A stretch of 52,992 nt of DNA from Fidelibacterota bacterium (GTDB lineage Bacteria > Pseudomonadota > Alphaproteobacteria > Rhodospirillales > Rhodospirillaceae), in NCBI GenBank assembly GCA_947476065.1, contig CANJPG010000017.1, positions 1-52,992 on the forward strand, in the 5' to 3' direction. A program made the position numbers and the translations under genes. The notes beneath the pieces were generated by a model. That model made no database searches, was not told where the DNA came from, and was given only the letters and a program-made list of their open reading frames with translations. This document shows, piece after piece, positions 16,522 to 26,330 of this stretch; position 1 is the stretch's first letter; each line of letters opens with the position of its first letter.

Positions 16522-18096
16522 CTAGAACATCGCCTGGAAGCGCGCGACGACCGCATCAACCGTAAGGCCCGCGCCGGTGGGGTTTGGATTGGTCGCCGTC
16601 ACCGAATTGGCTTTGTCGAGATTGGTGTGGATGTAGTTGAACTTCACCAGCATGTTCGAGTTCCAGTACCAGTTCAGGCCGGCGGTATAGTTGGTCTGGC
16701 GTCCGCCGTTGACCATGAAGGGCTGCGACGCAGCTGTGAGGCTGGAGGTGTAGTGGTCGACCAGATCGGCGTAACTGATGCGACCAGCGAATTCGAAGGC
16801 GCCCATGCCGCCTTTGGTTGGCGAGAACGGCGTGACGGGAACGATGCCCGCGTAGGCGCCCGTCGCCGGCGAATAGGCGCGCCGTCCGCCGATGGTGTAG
16901 CTGATCTGGGCATAAGCGCCGTCGAACTGCGCCTTGGGTTTGCCGCTGCGATCTACGATGTAGTGGAAATATTCACCCTGATAAAACAGGCCGCCGTAAG
17001 CCGCGGCACTTGCAACGTTATAGACCTGCACGCCCGTCACCGGGTTGGCGACGGTGCCGAGCGCACCGGTCGTCAGCAGCTGCGTGCCGTCGATGCGGTT
17101 TTCGGGCCGGTCGCTCATAGTGAAGGTGGCGGCGGTGCCCGGTCCGGTGTTGGGAACCTGGAAGACCTGCGCCGCGCCGAGGCCGACATGCACCGAGGTC
17201 AAATCGGTTTGCACGATTTGATAGGTGGCGCGTTCATAGGCGCCGAAGCCGCGCTTGGTCAGCGCGTGGGTGACGTTGGGCGCCGAACTGGTGAGATAGG
17301 CGCCAAACCACCAATTCGACTCCCAGGTGCGGAAGCCGGCGGCGCCGCGCGGATCGCCGGAATTGAAGTTGGAGGCCAGCGTGGTCGGCGTGCTGCGCTC
17401 GACGAACATGATGTCGTTGGAGCTGGTGGCTTCTTCCAGCGTGAAGTACTGCGCGCCGTAACCGATTTCGAGCACGGTGTTCTTGATGCCGGTATAGCCG
17501 AGACGCGCTTCATTGATGGACGCCGTGGAATCGCCGCTGCCGCCGCCGGCATCAAGGATCAGCGTATAGGTGAAATCACCCATGGCCTTGCCGGTGATAC
17601 CTAAACGCGCGCGGCGCACGTTGACGCCACTCGAAAGCTTGCCGCCGGCGGTTGTGCCCGGACCGGTGGTGCCTTCGGCCTTCTGGTTGAGGAAAACGCC
17701 GACATCGAAATGGATGCGCCCTGTGGGGGCGATGCTCCAGTTGCCATCGGCGCTGGTCATGGCGAAACGGTGCGTGCCCGATTCAGTCACCTTGGGATTG
17801 GCCGGGGGGATCATTTTGACCACGCCACCCTGGGTAACGTTCTGGCCACCGGCTTCAAGGTTCGCTTGCCGCGCGGCCTTTACATCGGCTTCGCGCTTGT
17901 TGGTTTCTTCGCTCAAGGCGTCCTGTTGAGCGGCATTGGCGGACTTCAGGGCGTCCAATTGCAGCTGCATGGCGCGCAATTGGTCCTGCAAACCCTGAAT
18001 CTGGCGTGCGAGGTCAGCGGTGCTGTCGGCAGCGAAGGCCGGGCCGGTGAGGAGCGCCAGTGTTAGCGCCGAGGTGACGTAAAGAATCTTTCGCAT
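16522..18096 (-). CDS. OprO/OprP-type phosphate-selective porin
   Basis: A 524-residue porin of the OprP/OprO family. The signal peptide (MRKILYVTSALTLALLTGPAFAAD) is followed by a short coiled coil (LARQIQGLQDQLRAMQLQLDALKSANAAQQ, about 30-60), which in this family helps trimerisation. The barrel starts near APTGRIHFDVGVFLN and includes VNVRRARLGITGKAMGDFTYTL, a hallmark block, and ends DAVVARFQAMF. It may import phosphate, polyphosphate or another anion; no Pho box was evident upstream. The start at 18096 is set by the signal peptide; the frame extends to 18231. Confidence 0.88.
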   Translation of the reverse strand: MRKILYVTSALTLALLTGPAFAADSTADLARQIQGLQDQLRAMQLQLDALKSANAAQQDALSEETNKREADVKAARQANLEAGGQNVTQGGVVKMIPPANPKVTESGTHRFAMTSADGNWSIAPTGRIHFDVGVFLNQKAEGTTGPGTTAGGKLSSGVNVRRARLGITGKAMGDFTYTLILDAGGGSGDSTASINEARLGYTGIKNTVLEIGYGAQYFTLEEATSSNDIMFVERSTPTTLASNFNSGDPRGAAGFRTWESNWWFGAYLTSSAPNVTHALTKRGFGAYERATYQIVQTDLTSVHVGLGAAQVFQVPNTGPGTAATFTMSDRPENRIDGTQLLTTGALGTVANPVTGVQVYNVASAAAYGGLFYQGEYFHYIVDRSGKPKAQFDGAYAQISYTIGGRRAYSPATGAYAGIVPVTPFSPTKGGMGAFEFAGRISYADLVDHYTSSLTAASQPFMVNGGRQTNYTAGLNWYWNSNMLVKFNYIHTNLDKANSVTATNPNPTGAGLTVDAVVARFQAMF

Positions 18097-18546
18097 TTGT
18101 TTTCCCTCACTTGCAGCCGTTTTGTCGGCTCTCGGACCGTGCTGAGACCGCGCCGGCGGCGCGGTTGCTCTAAATATGCTATCAATTACAATAAGATAGG
18201 TCCCGGCCTCCCCGGGAAGCACCTTAAGCAACCTCTGCGATGAGTTCTATGACGTTTATTTGATGGTGTTGTGAAGTAGCTATGCAGCGGCAAATTTCCG
18301 CGCCCTATTGGCTGGCCTGAAACTGACGTTTTCAGACGATGTCGGCAGGCGCCTCAGCCAAGCACTTAGCGGGCTTCGCAAGGGCGCGGAGGTTGGTTAT
18401 AAACGGCCCCCAACTTGCTTGACGTTGTTTGGGTTTAGCTTGTGTGCGGCTGGTTTACGGGGCCATCGTCGTTTGGACCAGTATTAGAGGCCCGTTATTT
18501 CGTATGAGCCGGCCGGGACTTTCGGTCGGCAATTTAGGAGAGCGAT
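18097..18546. promoter_or_regulatory. Divergent intergenic region with a leader hairpin
   Basis: A 450-base gap between the OprP-type porin (minus) and the DUF3576 gene (plus). GCCGGCC (18508-18514) and GGTCGGC (18524-18530) form a 7-bp stem (one G-U pair) just before the GGAG ribosome site, so it could affect translation. A TTGACG is at 18419-18424, but there is no good -10 at 17 bp. No gene was recognised. Confidence 0.35.
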
Positions 18547-19083
18547 ATGGTGCGCAGAGGCCAGCGGATTTTTACAACGACGGCCTCGGCTGTTCTCGTC
18601 CTTGCCCTCGCGGCCTGCGGCCATGACACCTATCAGGCCGCCCCCGGCGCCGATCGCGATCCCTCCAAAAGCCGCGCCGGCATGTTCAGCCCGGGCGGTG
18701 TGGGCGCCAACCTGTTCACCGGTGACGCCAGCAAGGGTGGCAGTGAAGGGGCCATCGCCGTCAACGCCTTCCTGTGGCGCGCGTCTCTGGACACCATTGC
18801 ATTCATGCCCCTGGCCTCGGCCGATCCCTTCGGCGGCGTGATCATCACCGATTGGTACGCCCCGCCGGAGACACCCAACGAGCGTTTCAAGGTCAACGTT
18901 TACATTCTCGGCCGGCAACTGCGCGCCGACGGTCTGAAAGTTTCGGTCTTCCGTCAGCAGCAGGATGCATCCGGCCGTTGGAACGATGTCAACGTAGGTC
19001 CCGAAGTGGCGGTCGAGTTCGAGAACGCGGTTCTGAGCCAGGCCCGCGAACTTCGACTTCGCGCGGTCGCCCAGCCTAACTAA
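18547..19083 (+). CDS. DUF3576 lipoprotein
   Basis: A 178-residue DUF3576 protein, a family restricted largely to alphaproteobacteria and usually just upstream of leuS, as here (95 bp). The N-terminal signal ends in a lipobox, ALAACGHD, so it should be a lipoprotein (Cys near residue 24). The domain (about 60-175) includes [32 protein letters not shown] and the [22 protein letters not shown] segments. The function is not known; location before leuS-lptE suggests an envelope role. GGAG lies 7 bases before the ATG. Confidence 0.9.
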   Translation: MVRRGQRIFTTTASAVLVLALAACGHDTYQAAPGADRDPSKSRAGMFSPGGVGANLFTGDASKGGSEGAIAVNAFLWRASLDTIAFMPLASADPFGGVIITDWYAPPETPNERFKVNVYILGRQLRADGLKVSVFRQQQDASGRWNDVNVGPEVAVEFENAVLSQARELRLRAVAQPN

Positions 19084-19178
19084 AGCGGGCTAACGAACCG
19101 CCGGCAGGAATCCCGCCGGCTGCAAATACAACCTGCACAGCTGCTACCTGCAAAGAGTGCGTTGCGTTAGGGATTGCG

Positions 19179-21770
19179 ATGGCATCACCCGAAGAGCGCT
19201 ATAATTTCCGCGAAGCCGAAGCCAAGTGGCAAAAGACCTGGGCCGCCAAGGACAGCTTCAAGACCGAAGACAATTCCTCCAAGCCGAAATACTACGTGCT
19301 GGAGATGTTTCCCTATCCGTCCGGTCGTCTGCACATGGGCCATGTGCGCAACTACACGCTGGGCGACGTCGTCGCGCGCCATAAGAAGGCCAAGGGCTTC
19401 AACGTCATGCATCCCATGGGCTGGGATGCTTTTGGTTTGCCGGCGGAGAACGCGGCGCTGGAGCGCGGCGTGCATCCTGGCAAATGGACGCGCCAGAACA
19501 TCGCCGACATGAAGGCGCAGTTCGCGCCGCTGGGCTTGTCGCTGGACTGGAGCCGCGAGATCTCCAGCTGCGAGCCCGAGTACTACAAACACGAACAGAA
19601 GATGTTCCTGGATTTCTTGAAAGGCGGCTTGGCCTATCGCAAGGAATCCTGGGTCAACTGGGATCCCATCGAGCATACGGTGCTGGCTAACGAGCAGGTC
19701 ATCGACGGCAAGGGCTGGCGTTCCGGCGCCGACGTTGAGCAGCGCAAGCTCAATCAATGGTTCCTGAAGATTACCCACTACGCCGAGGATTTGCTGCAGG
19801 CAATTGAAACGCTGGACCGTTGGCCCGACAAAGTGCGGCTAATGCAACACAACTGGATCGGCCGTTCCGAGGGTGCCCGCGTCACCTGGCCGCTGACGGA
19901 TGCTGGCGGCAAAGAAACCGGCGACACCTTGGAAGTTTTCACGACGCGCCCCGACACGCTGTTCGGCGCGTCCTTCTGCGCCATCTCGGCCCAACATCCG
20001 GTAGCCGCGAAACTGGCTGAAAGCAATCCGGCGCTGGTGGAGTTCATCGCCGAATGCAGCAAGGGCGGCACTTCCACCGCCGCCATCGAGACCGCCGAGA
20101 AGATGGGCTTCGATACCGGCTTGAAGGCGGCGCATCCGTTTATCCCCGGCAAGACCGTGCCGCTGTATGTCGCCAACTTCGTGCTGATGGCCTACGGAAC
20201 TGGTGCCATCTTCGGCTGCCCGGGCCACGACGAACGCGACATGGAGTTCGCGCGCAAATACGGCCTGCCGGTGAAATGCGTCGTCGCCCCTGTCGGTGCC
20301 GATCCCGAAGCCTTCGCGGCGGAGTTGGAGACAGGTAACGTCGCCTTCACCGACGACGGCGTGGCGATCCATTCGGAATTCTTGAACGGCCTGAAGGTCG
20401 ATGCCGCCAAGCGCGCCGCCATCGCGAAGCTGGAATCGCTCGGCCGCGGCAAAGGCACGGTGCAATACCGTCTGCGCGACTGGGGCATCTCACGCCAGCG
20501 CTATTGGGGCTGCCCGATTCCGATCATCCACTGCGACTCTTGCGGCGCGGTGCCGGTGCCCGACAAAGATCTTCCGGTGACGCTGCCGGAAGACGTGACC
20601 TTCGACACACCCGGCAATCCGCTCGCGCGTCATCCGACGTGGAAGCATGTGAAGTGCCCGACGTGCAACAAACCGGCGCTGCGCGAAACCGATACCTTCG
20701 ACACCTTCTTTGAGTCGTCCTGGTATTTCGCGCGCTTCTGTTCGCCCCACGTCACCGACCGGCCCTTCAACGAGGTCGAAGCCATGAAATGGCTGCCCGT
20801 CGACCAGTACATCGGCGGCGTCGAACACGCGGTGCTGCATCTGCTGTATTCGCGCTTCTTCACCCGCGCCATGTCCGACTGCGGCTATCTCAGCCTTAAA
20901 GAGCCCTTCGCCGGCATGTTCACCCAGGGCATGGTCTGCCATGAGACCTACCGTGCGGCTGACGGCACGTGGTTGGAACCCGGTTCCGTCGACTGGAACG
21001 GAACTACCGCCACCCACAACGGCGCGCCCGTCGCTGTGGGCCGTTCCGAAAAGATGTCGAAGTCCAAAAAGAACACCGTCGATCCGGCGCGCATCCTCGA
21101 CACCTTCGGCGCCGATGCCGCGCGGCTGTTCATGCTCTCCGACTCCCCGCCCGACCGCGATCTGGAATGGACTGATGCCGGCATCGAAGGCGCCTGGCGT
21201 TATCTCAACCGTCTGTGGCGTTTGGCGACCATGGCCAACGAAATCCCGCAAGCGCCGCTGCCCACCATGCTCGATCCGGGCCCGGCGGGCCTGCTGCGCC
21301 AGATTCACCGCACCATTGCGGCGGTGGGCGACGACCTCGAGAAGTTCCGCTTCAACTCGGCTGTCGCGCGCATCCGCGAGCTGACGAATGCCGTCAATGA
21401 TCAGGACCGGGACGCCATCGGCGGCGACGCGGTGTTCCGTTTTGGCGTCGAGATCCTGGCGCAGCTGATCAATCCGCTGACGCCCCATATCGCCGAAGAG
21501 ATCTGGCAGCTCTTGGGCAATGCCGCGATCCTGACCGAAGCCCCCTGGCCCAGCCACGATCCGGCCTTGCTGGAAGACGACACGGTGACCATCGCTGTGC
21601 AGGTCAACGGCAAGTTGCGTGGCACGATCACCGTCGCCAAGACCGCCGATAAAGCCGCCTGCGAGGCGGCGGCGCTGGTTTTGGGGCCAGTGCAAAAACA
21701 ATTGGACGGCAAGCCGCCGAAAAAAGTGATTATAGTGCCGGGCAAGATCGTCAACATCGTCGCGGCCTAG
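19179..21770 (+). CDS. leuS: Leucyl-tRNA synthetase
   Basis: Class I aminoacyl-tRNA synthetase, 863 residues, a normal bacterial LeuRS length. The HIGH signature is HMGH (52-55, in [15 protein letters not shown]), and the KMSKS loop is at 625-629. The CP1 editing domain is present in the middle, with [13 protein letters not shown] and [20 protein letters not shown] zinc-ribbon-like CDSCG and CPTCN pair is retained near 450-500. The C-terminal tRNA-binding [13 protein letters not shown] is complete. First of leuS-lptE-holA. Confidence 0.98.
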   Translation: MASPEERYNFREAEAKWQKTWAAKDSFKTEDNSSKPKYYVLEMFPYPSGRLHMGHVRNYTLGDVVARHKKAKGFNVMHPMGWDAFGLPAENAALERGVHPGKWTRQNIADMKAQFAPLGLSLDWSREISSCEPEYYKHEQKMFLDFLKGGLAYRKESWVNWDPIEHTVLANEQVIDGKGWRSGADVEQRKLNQWFLKITHYAEDLLQAIETLDRWPDKVRLMQHNWIGRSEGARVTWPLTDAGGKETGDTLEVFTTRPDTLFGASFCAISAQHPVAAKLAESNPALVEFIAECSKGGTSTAAIETAEKMGFDTGLKAAHPFIPGKTVPLYVANFVLMAYGTGAIFGCPGHDERDMEFARKYGLPVKCVVAPVGADPEAFAAELETGNVAFTDDGVAIHSEFLNGLKVDAAKRAAIAKLESLGRGKGTVQYRLRDWGISRQRYWGCPIPIIHCDSCGAVPVPDKDLPVTLPEDVTFDTPGNPLARHPTWKHVKCPTCNKPALRETDTFDTFFESSWYFARFCSPHVTDRPFNEVEAMKWLPVDQYIGGVEHAVLHLLYSRFFTRAMSDCGYLSLKEPFAGMFTQGMVCHETYRAADGTWLEPGSVDWNGTTATHNGAPVAVGRSEKMSKSKKNTVDPARILDTFGADAARLFMLSDSPPDRDLEWTDAGIEGAWRYLNRLWRLATMANEIPQAPLPTMLDPGPAGLLRQIHRTIAAVGDDLEKFRFNSAVARIRELTNAVNDQDRDAIGGDAVFRFGVEILAQLINPLTPHIAEEIWQLLGNAAILTEAPWPSHDPALLEDDTVTIAVQVNGKLRGTITVAKTADKAACEAAALVLGPVQKQLDGKPPKKVIIVPGKIVNIVAA

Positions 21771-21776
21771 GATTAT

Positions 21777-22322
21777 ATGGCGCATCAGATCCTCAAACTG
21801 CTGGCCTTAGGTGTTGTCGCGCTAAGCCTCGGCGCCTGCGGCTTCACGCCGCTTTACGGCGACCACAGTATCGCCGCGTCGCCCGACGTGGTCGATGAGC
21901 TGGCCAATGTCTCGATCCGCTCGCTGCCCAACCGCGAAGGCATGAAGCTGCGCCAGGTGTTGCGCGAGGAGCTGCAGCCCAAGGGCATGGTCAAAGCGCT
22001 TTACGACCTCGACATCAAGCTCGCGACAAATGTCGAAGAACTCGGCATCCGCAACGACGCCACCAGCAGCCGCGCCAACTTGCGGCTGATCGCCACCTTC
22101 AATCTCAATGAAGCCGGCCGGCCGGTCTATGCCGATCAGGTGCAGTCGATCGTCAGCTACAATATCCTTGATGACCAATACGCGACGGTGGCCTCCCAGG
22201 CCGACGCCGAAACTCGCGGCATCAAACAATTGGGCGCGGAAATCAAAACCCGGCTGGCGGTGTATTTCCATCAGCGCGCCAGAGCGCCGGCCAAGCCTGC
22301 GAACGTTGCCGACTCTCATTAG
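21777..22322 (+). CDS. lptE: LPS-assembly lipoprotein
   Basis: LptE plugs the LptD barrel that inserts LPS into the outer membrane. The 181-residue product has a lipoprotein signal (LLALGVVALSLGAC, lipobox LGAC) followed by GFTPLYGDH, the usual start of mature LptE. The rest is weakly conserved, as is normal. The position between leuS and holA is nearly universal in Proteobacteria and supports the name. It starts 6 bases after the leuS stop. Confidence 0.92.
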   Translation: MAHQILKLLALGVVALSLGACGFTPLYGDHSIAASPDVVDELANVSIRSLPNREGMKLRQVLREELQPKGMVKALYDLDIKLATNVEELGIRNDATSSRANLRLIATFNLNEAGRPVYADQVQSIVSYNILDDQYATVASQADAETRGIKQLGAEIKTRLAVYFHQRARAPAKPANVADSH

Positions 22323-22337
22323 ACCAAGGGCGGGCGG

Positions 22338-23381
22338 ATGAAGATCACCGGTCGCGCCGACGCCTTTGCCGCGAAGCCCGATCCCAAGATCAAGGCCGTG
22401 CTGATCTACGGGCCCGACGCCGGCCTGGTGCGCGAGCGCTTGAACATTATGACCAAGGCGGTGGCAGGGTCCGTGGACGATCCTTTCCGCGTCGCCGAGT
22501 TCGATGCGAGCGCCTTGAACGATGACCCGGCGCGCCTAGTCGACGAAGCCGCCTCCATGGCGCTGACAGGCGGGCGGCGCGTGGTGCGTATCCGTGACGC
22601 CGGCGATACGGTGGGCGACCTCTTCGCCAAATTCCTCGAAAACCCCATCGGCGATGCCCTGATCATTGTTACGGCTAGCGATCTCAGCCCGCGGTCGAAA
22701 TTGCGCAGCGCCTTCGAGACCTCCGACGTCGGCGCGGCCTTGCCCTGTTACGCCGATGATTCCGAATCTCTCGAAGCGGTCATCCGCAGCAGCTTGAAAG
22801 CCGCCGGCCTCAGCATCACCGCCGACGCTTTGTCGTGGCTCACCGACCGCCTCGGCGGCGACCGCGAGCTGAGCCGGCGCGAGCTGGAAAAACTAACGCT
22901 GTATATGGGCCCCGACACTAAGAAGACCGGTGGCAACGTCACCGAAGACGACGTTCTCGCCTGCATCGGCGACACCGCGTCATTGAGTCTTGATGATTTA
23001 ACCTATGCCTTGGCCGACGGCGACCAGGCGACGATGCAGCGCGTCTTCGGACGTCTGACCGCCGAAGGCACGTCGGCCATCAGCATTCTCACCTCTGTCG
23101 CCCGCCACTTCATGCGCCTCCATGAAACGCGCGGCCGCATGGCCGAGGGAAAAAATGCCGACGCCGCGGCGGCGATGCTGCGCCCGCCCGTGTTCTTCAA
23201 ATTGAAGGCGCGATTCAATTCACAGGTGAACCGCTGGAGCGAACCGCTGCTCGCGCGCAGCCTTGATATCCTGATGGAAGCCGATCTCGCCGCAAAGTCT
23301 ACCGACATCCCCACCGACGCCGCCGTCGAACGCGCGCTGCTGCAGCTCGCGCAAGTGGGGCGCAGCACGGCACGGCGGTGA
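22338..23381 (+). CDS. holA: DNA polymerase III subunit delta
   Basis: HolA is the clamp-loader delta subunit that opens the beta sliding clamp. The 347-residue protein has the delta N-terminal layout (LIYGPDAGLVRERLNIMTKAV, VDEAASMALTGGRRVVRIRDAG) and the C-terminal helical domain (IGDTASLSLDDLTYALADGD, LTSVARHFMRLHETRG, RSLDILMEADLAAKST). It is the third gene of the leuS-lptE-holA run, starting 15 bases after lptE. Confidence 0.95.
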   Translation: MKITGRADAFAAKPDPKIKAVLIYGPDAGLVRERLNIMTKAVAGSVDDPFRVAEFDASALNDDPARLVDEAASMALTGGRRVVRIRDAGDTVGDLFAKFLENPIGDALIIVTASDLSPRSKLRSAFETSDVGAALPCYADDSESLEAVIRSSLKAAGLSITADALSWLTDRLGGDRELSRRELEKLTLYMGPDTKKTGGNVTEDDVLACIGDTASLSLDDLTYALADGDQATMQRVFGRLTAEGTSAISILTSVARHFMRLHETRGRMAEGKNADAAAAMLRPPVFFKLKARFNSQVNRWSEPLLARSLDILMEADLAAKSTDIPTDAAVERALLQLAQVGRSTARR

Positions 23382-23384
23382 GGT

Positions 23385-23873
23385 ATGCCATTCACACCGT
23401 TTCACCTTGGACCCGGTGCACTGTTCAAGGCGGTCGGCGGTAACCGGTTCAGCTTCATGGTTTTCGGCGGCGCACAGTTTTTGATGGATATTGAGCCGCT
23501 GGTGCGGATGCAGGCCGGCGATGACATCCTGCATGGACCGACACACACCGTGTTTGGCGCGCTGGTGATCGGCGCCATCGCCGCAGGGACTGGAAAGCCA
23601 ATATCTTCTACTGTACTCCGGTCGTTGCGCACGGATTCTCGTACACTGACGTGGCGCGTTTCTTTCGTAAGCGCTTTCATAGGCACGTTCTCGCATGTGC
23701 TGTTCGACGCGGTGATGCATCGCGACATGGCGCCGTTTTGGCCATTTGCTTCAGGCAATCCGTTTTTGGATGTGGTCTCGATCTTATGGCTGCACGCCTT
23801 TTGCTTCGCGAGCGGACTGTTGGGTCTGACGGTGATCTTGCTGCGGGGCGAGAGAACTCCCGACAAGAACTAG
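23385..23873 (+). CDS. Small membrane protein, YdjM/DUF4184-like putative metal-dependent hydrolase
   Basis: A 162-residue integral membrane protein starting 3 bases after holA. The N-terminus MPFTPFHLGPG is the mark of the DUF457/DUF4184-like membrane hydrolases. Possible metal ligands are His7 in TPFHLGPG, Asp in MDIEP, His in HGPTHTVFGA and the SHVLFDAVMHRD block. Hydrophobic stretches near 60-70, 90-105 and 130-150 suggest at least three membrane segments. The activity is untested in this family branch. Its stop overlaps the convergent phosphatase gene by 4 bases. Confidence 0.65.
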   Translation: MPFTPFHLGPGALFKAVGGNRFSFMVFGGAQFLMDIEPLVRMQAGDDILHGPTHTVFGALVIGAIAAGTGKPISSTVLRSLRTDSRTLTWRVSFVSAFIGTFSHVLFDAVMHRDMAPFWPFASGNPFLDVVSILWLHAFCFASGLLGLTVILLRGERTPDKN

Positions 23874-24466
23874 GGCGCCGGCGCTTCGCCGATCGCCAAG
23901 GCTTCGCCGGCGGGCGCCGCCAGCAACTTCACCGACCACAGTTTCCCAGTGCGCGGCGGCTCTAGGTAAAACAGCGCGCAGTTCGGCACACGGGTTTCGG
24001 GAATCAGACCGTAGCGCTCGAGGGACCAGAAATTTCCTCCGTGGCCGACCACGAGCACCGGGCCGGGATAGGCGAGGGCCTGGTTGAAGCCGCGAATCAC
24101 ACGGGCGCAGTAGGCGGTGTAGGTTTCGCCGCCCGGCATGGGGCCGCCGTTCATCCACGGTTCCCGCCATTCGCCGTTGCTGGGCTGCCCCTGGATGTCG
24201 CCGAGGCCACATTCCATCATGTCGGGCAGCGTGACGATGGGCTTGGCGAAACTGCGGGTCGTGATTTCCGCCGTGCGCTGCGCCCGTTGCAGGGAACTGC
24301 TGCAGATCGTTTCAAGAGGAAGTTTCGCAACGGCAGCGGTAACGGCCTCGGTCTGTTGCAGCCCGGTTTCGTTCAGCGGCGTGTCTGTCTGGCCCTGGAT
24401 GATGCGCCGGTGGTTCCAGTCGGTTTCACCATGGCGCAGGAAATAAAACGGGACAGGCGTCAGCAT
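23870..24466 (-). CDS. Histidine phosphatase (phosphoglycerate-mutase-like)
   Basis: A 198-residue member of the histidine phosphatase superfamily, branch 1. The catalytic motif is FYFLRHGETDWNHR (Arg11, His12), with GLQQTEAVTAAVA, SSSLQRAQRTAEI and the second catalytic His in VLVVGHGGN. The substrate is uncertain; alpha-ribazole phosphatase, GpmB-like or general phosphatase are possible. ATG 24466 is chosen over a TTG at 24478. It lies downstream of parB on the same strand. Confidence 0.85.
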   Translation of the reverse strand: MLTPVPFYFLRHGETDWNHRRIIQGQTDTPLNETGLQQTEAVTAAVAKLPLETICSSSLQRAQRTAEITTRSFAKPIVTLPDMMECGLGDIQGQPSNGEWREPWMNGGPMPGGETYTAYCARVIRGFNQALAYPGPVLVVGHGGNFWSLERYGLIPETRVPNCALFYLEPPRTGKLWSVKLLAAPAGEALAIGEAPAP

Positions 24467-24516
24467 GGCATTTTGCAATGCATATGCACTTATCTTAAGT
24501 CACTGAGTTGTAAGGC

Positions 24517-25464
24517 TTAGGAGGCCCGCTGCAGGTCCTCGTCGGCCTCGGCGGTTTTCACGCGGCCGCCCGAGGACAGCCGGCGTACAATATCGTCGAG
24601 CTGTTCGAGGCTGGTGTAGGACACCGTGACCGAGCCGCCCTTGCCGTCGAAAGCGATGCTCACCTTATATCCGGTGGCCTGTTCGAGGCTTTGCTCGAGG
24701 GCTGCGGTATCGGTGTCTTTCGGCACCACGACCAGGCGGCGCTTGCGGCCAAAGCCTTTGGCCAGGCGTTCGACCTGGCGGGCGCTAAGCCCGCGTTTCA
24801 CTATCATGTTTGCGACGGCTTCGGCATTGGCGAGACCAATCAAAGGGCGCGCTTGCCCCGGCGAAATCTGGCCATTGTCTAGCAGATCCTGGACCGCGAG
24901 CGGCAGGCTCAGAAGACGCAGGGTGTTTGCAACATGAGCGCGGCTTTTGCCGACCACTTCGGCGACGCGTTCCTGGGTATGGCTGAAATCTTCCACTAAG
25001 CGCTTGTAACCACGTGCTTCTTCCACCGCCGTCAGATCCTGGCGCTGGAGGTTTTCGATTAAGGCGACTTCCAGCACCTCGGTGTCGTTTAGGGCGGTCA
25101 CATGGACCGGCACCTCATGGATGTTGGCGCGCTGGGATGCCCGCCACCGCCGTTCGCCGGCGATGATTTCATAGCGGCCGGGCTGATTGGGATCGGGCCG
25201 CACGAGCAGGGGCTGCAATACGCCTTTTTCCGTGATCGACTTCGACAGCTCATCGAGAGCGGTTTCGTCGAAATGCCGGCGCGGCTGCAAAGCCGACGGG
25301 TGCAGCAAATCGAGGGGTAACTTGGTCACTGGAAGGGGCGAATTGGTCACAAGAGGGGTCGAAACGGCTGCCGGAGCCGCTGGCGGGGCACTTTCGGCCT
25401 CTTGTTCGCCAAAAAGAGCACTCAGGCCGCGACCGAGGTTTTTGCGCTTGGGATCCGGATTCAT
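24517..25464 (-). CDS. parB: Chromosome-partitioning protein ParB
   Basis: ParB binds parS and slides as a CTP-dependent clamp to build the segregation complex. The 315-residue protein has the N-terminal ParA-contact motif GRGLSALFGE (11-20), the CTPase/ParB domain with GERRWRA (103-109) and LIENLQRQDLTAVEEARGYKRL, then the HTH (about 160-188, SHTQERVAEVVGKSRAHVANTLRLL). The C-terminal dimerisation region is complete. Its ATG overlaps the parA TGA (ATGA), so the two are translationally coupled. Two perfect parS sites lie in rsmG, 1.4 kb upstream of parB. Confidence 0.97.
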   Translation of the reverse strand: MNPDPKRKNLGRGLSALFGEQEAESAPPAAPAAVSTPLVTNSPLPVTKLPLDLLHPSALQPRRHFDETALDELSKSITEKGVLQPLLVRPDPNQPGRYEIIAGERRWRASQRANIHEVPVHVTALNDTEVLEVALIENLQRQDLTAVEEARGYKRLVEDFSHTQERVAEVVGKSRAHVANTLRLLSLPLAVQDLLDNGQISPGQARPLIGLANAEAVANMIVKRGLSARQVERLAKGFGRKRRLVVVPKDTDTAALEQSLEQATGYKVSIAFDGKGGSVTVSYTSLEQLDDIVRRLSSGGRVKTAEADEDLQRAS

Positions 25465-26330
25465 GCGGCAACTCCCTGATTCCCCGTGGGATTTCTACTA
25501 TTTTCCCGCTTCAAAACCTCTCCTGCCAAATCGAGATAAGCGCGGCTTCCCTTGGACTGCAGGTCATAAATGAGCACCGGCTTGCCATGAGACGGCGCTT
25601 CCGAGATGCGCACATTGCGGGGGATGGTGGTTGTATAGACCTTGGCGCCGAAAAACTCGCGCACGTCGCTTTCGACCATTTCCGATAGGTTGTTACGCTT
25701 GTCGACCATGGTCAGCACGATGCCCTGGATTTCCAGGGTCGGGTTGAAGCTCTTTTTCACGCGCTCGATGGTGCGCACTAAGTGGCTGATGCCTTCCAGC
25801 GCCAGGAACTCGGCCTGGAGCGGCACCATGACGGCGTCGGCGGCGACCAGGGCATTGAGGGTCAAAAGACCCAGGGACGGCGGGCAATCGATGAGAATGA
25901 AATCCCATCCAAGTCCTTGATTAATAAGGGCTTCTTTGAGTCGCGCCTGACGGTTCGGCAGGTCGACCAGCTCCAGCTCGGCCGCCGCCAGATCAACGCC
26001 CGAGGCAATGACGCTGAGGTTGGGAATGGAGGTGGGGATGATGGCGGCATCGAGGGCCGCATCGCCGGTCAGCACATGATAGATGTTGATGTCGCGGTGC
26101 TTGTGGTCGATGCCGAGGCTGGTGGAGGCATTGCCCTGGGGGTCCATGTCGATAACCAGGACCCGTTTGTTCACCGCCGCCATGGCCGTGGCCAAGTTCA
26201 CCGCGGTGGTGGTCTTGCCGACGCCGCCCTTCTGATTGGAGACAGCCAGAATGCGCGGGCGTCGATCCGACGCAGTGTTTTCAGGGGTTTCTGACAGCTT
26301 GGTTTGGTTGATCGACACGGCGCACCTCAT
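25461..26330 (-). CDS. parA: Chromosome-partitioning ATPase ParA
   Basis: ParA is the nucleoid-bound ATPase that moves ParB-parS complexes. The deviant Walker A motif is NQKGGVGKTTT (32-42), followed by VLVIDMDPQGNAS and the Walker B FILIDCPPSLGLLT. The 289 residues match chromosomal ParA/Soj. The first about 25 residues form a short basic tail; the ATG at 26330 makes the gene overlap the end of rsmG by 50 bases, and a GTG at 26318 is an alternative. Confidence 0.96.
   Translation of the reverse strand: MRCAVSINQTKLSETPENTASDRRPRILAVSNQKGGVGKTTTAVNLATAMAAVNKRVLVIDMDPQGNASTSLGIDHKHRDINIYHVLTGDAALDAAIIPTSIPNLSVIASGVDLAAAELELVDLPNRQARLKEALINQGLGWDFILIDCPPSLGLLTLNALVAADAVMVPLQAEFLALEGISHLVRTIERVKKSFNPTLEIQGIVLTMVDKRNNLSEMVESDVREFFGAKVYTTTIPRNVRISEAPSHGKPVLIYDLQSKGSRAYLDLAGEVLKRENSRNPTGNQGVAA

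Noticed and set aside
18419-18447. Sigma-70 promoter for the DUF3576-leuS run
   Set aside because: TTGACG is present but the hexamer at 17 bp is GTGTGC, not a credible -10.
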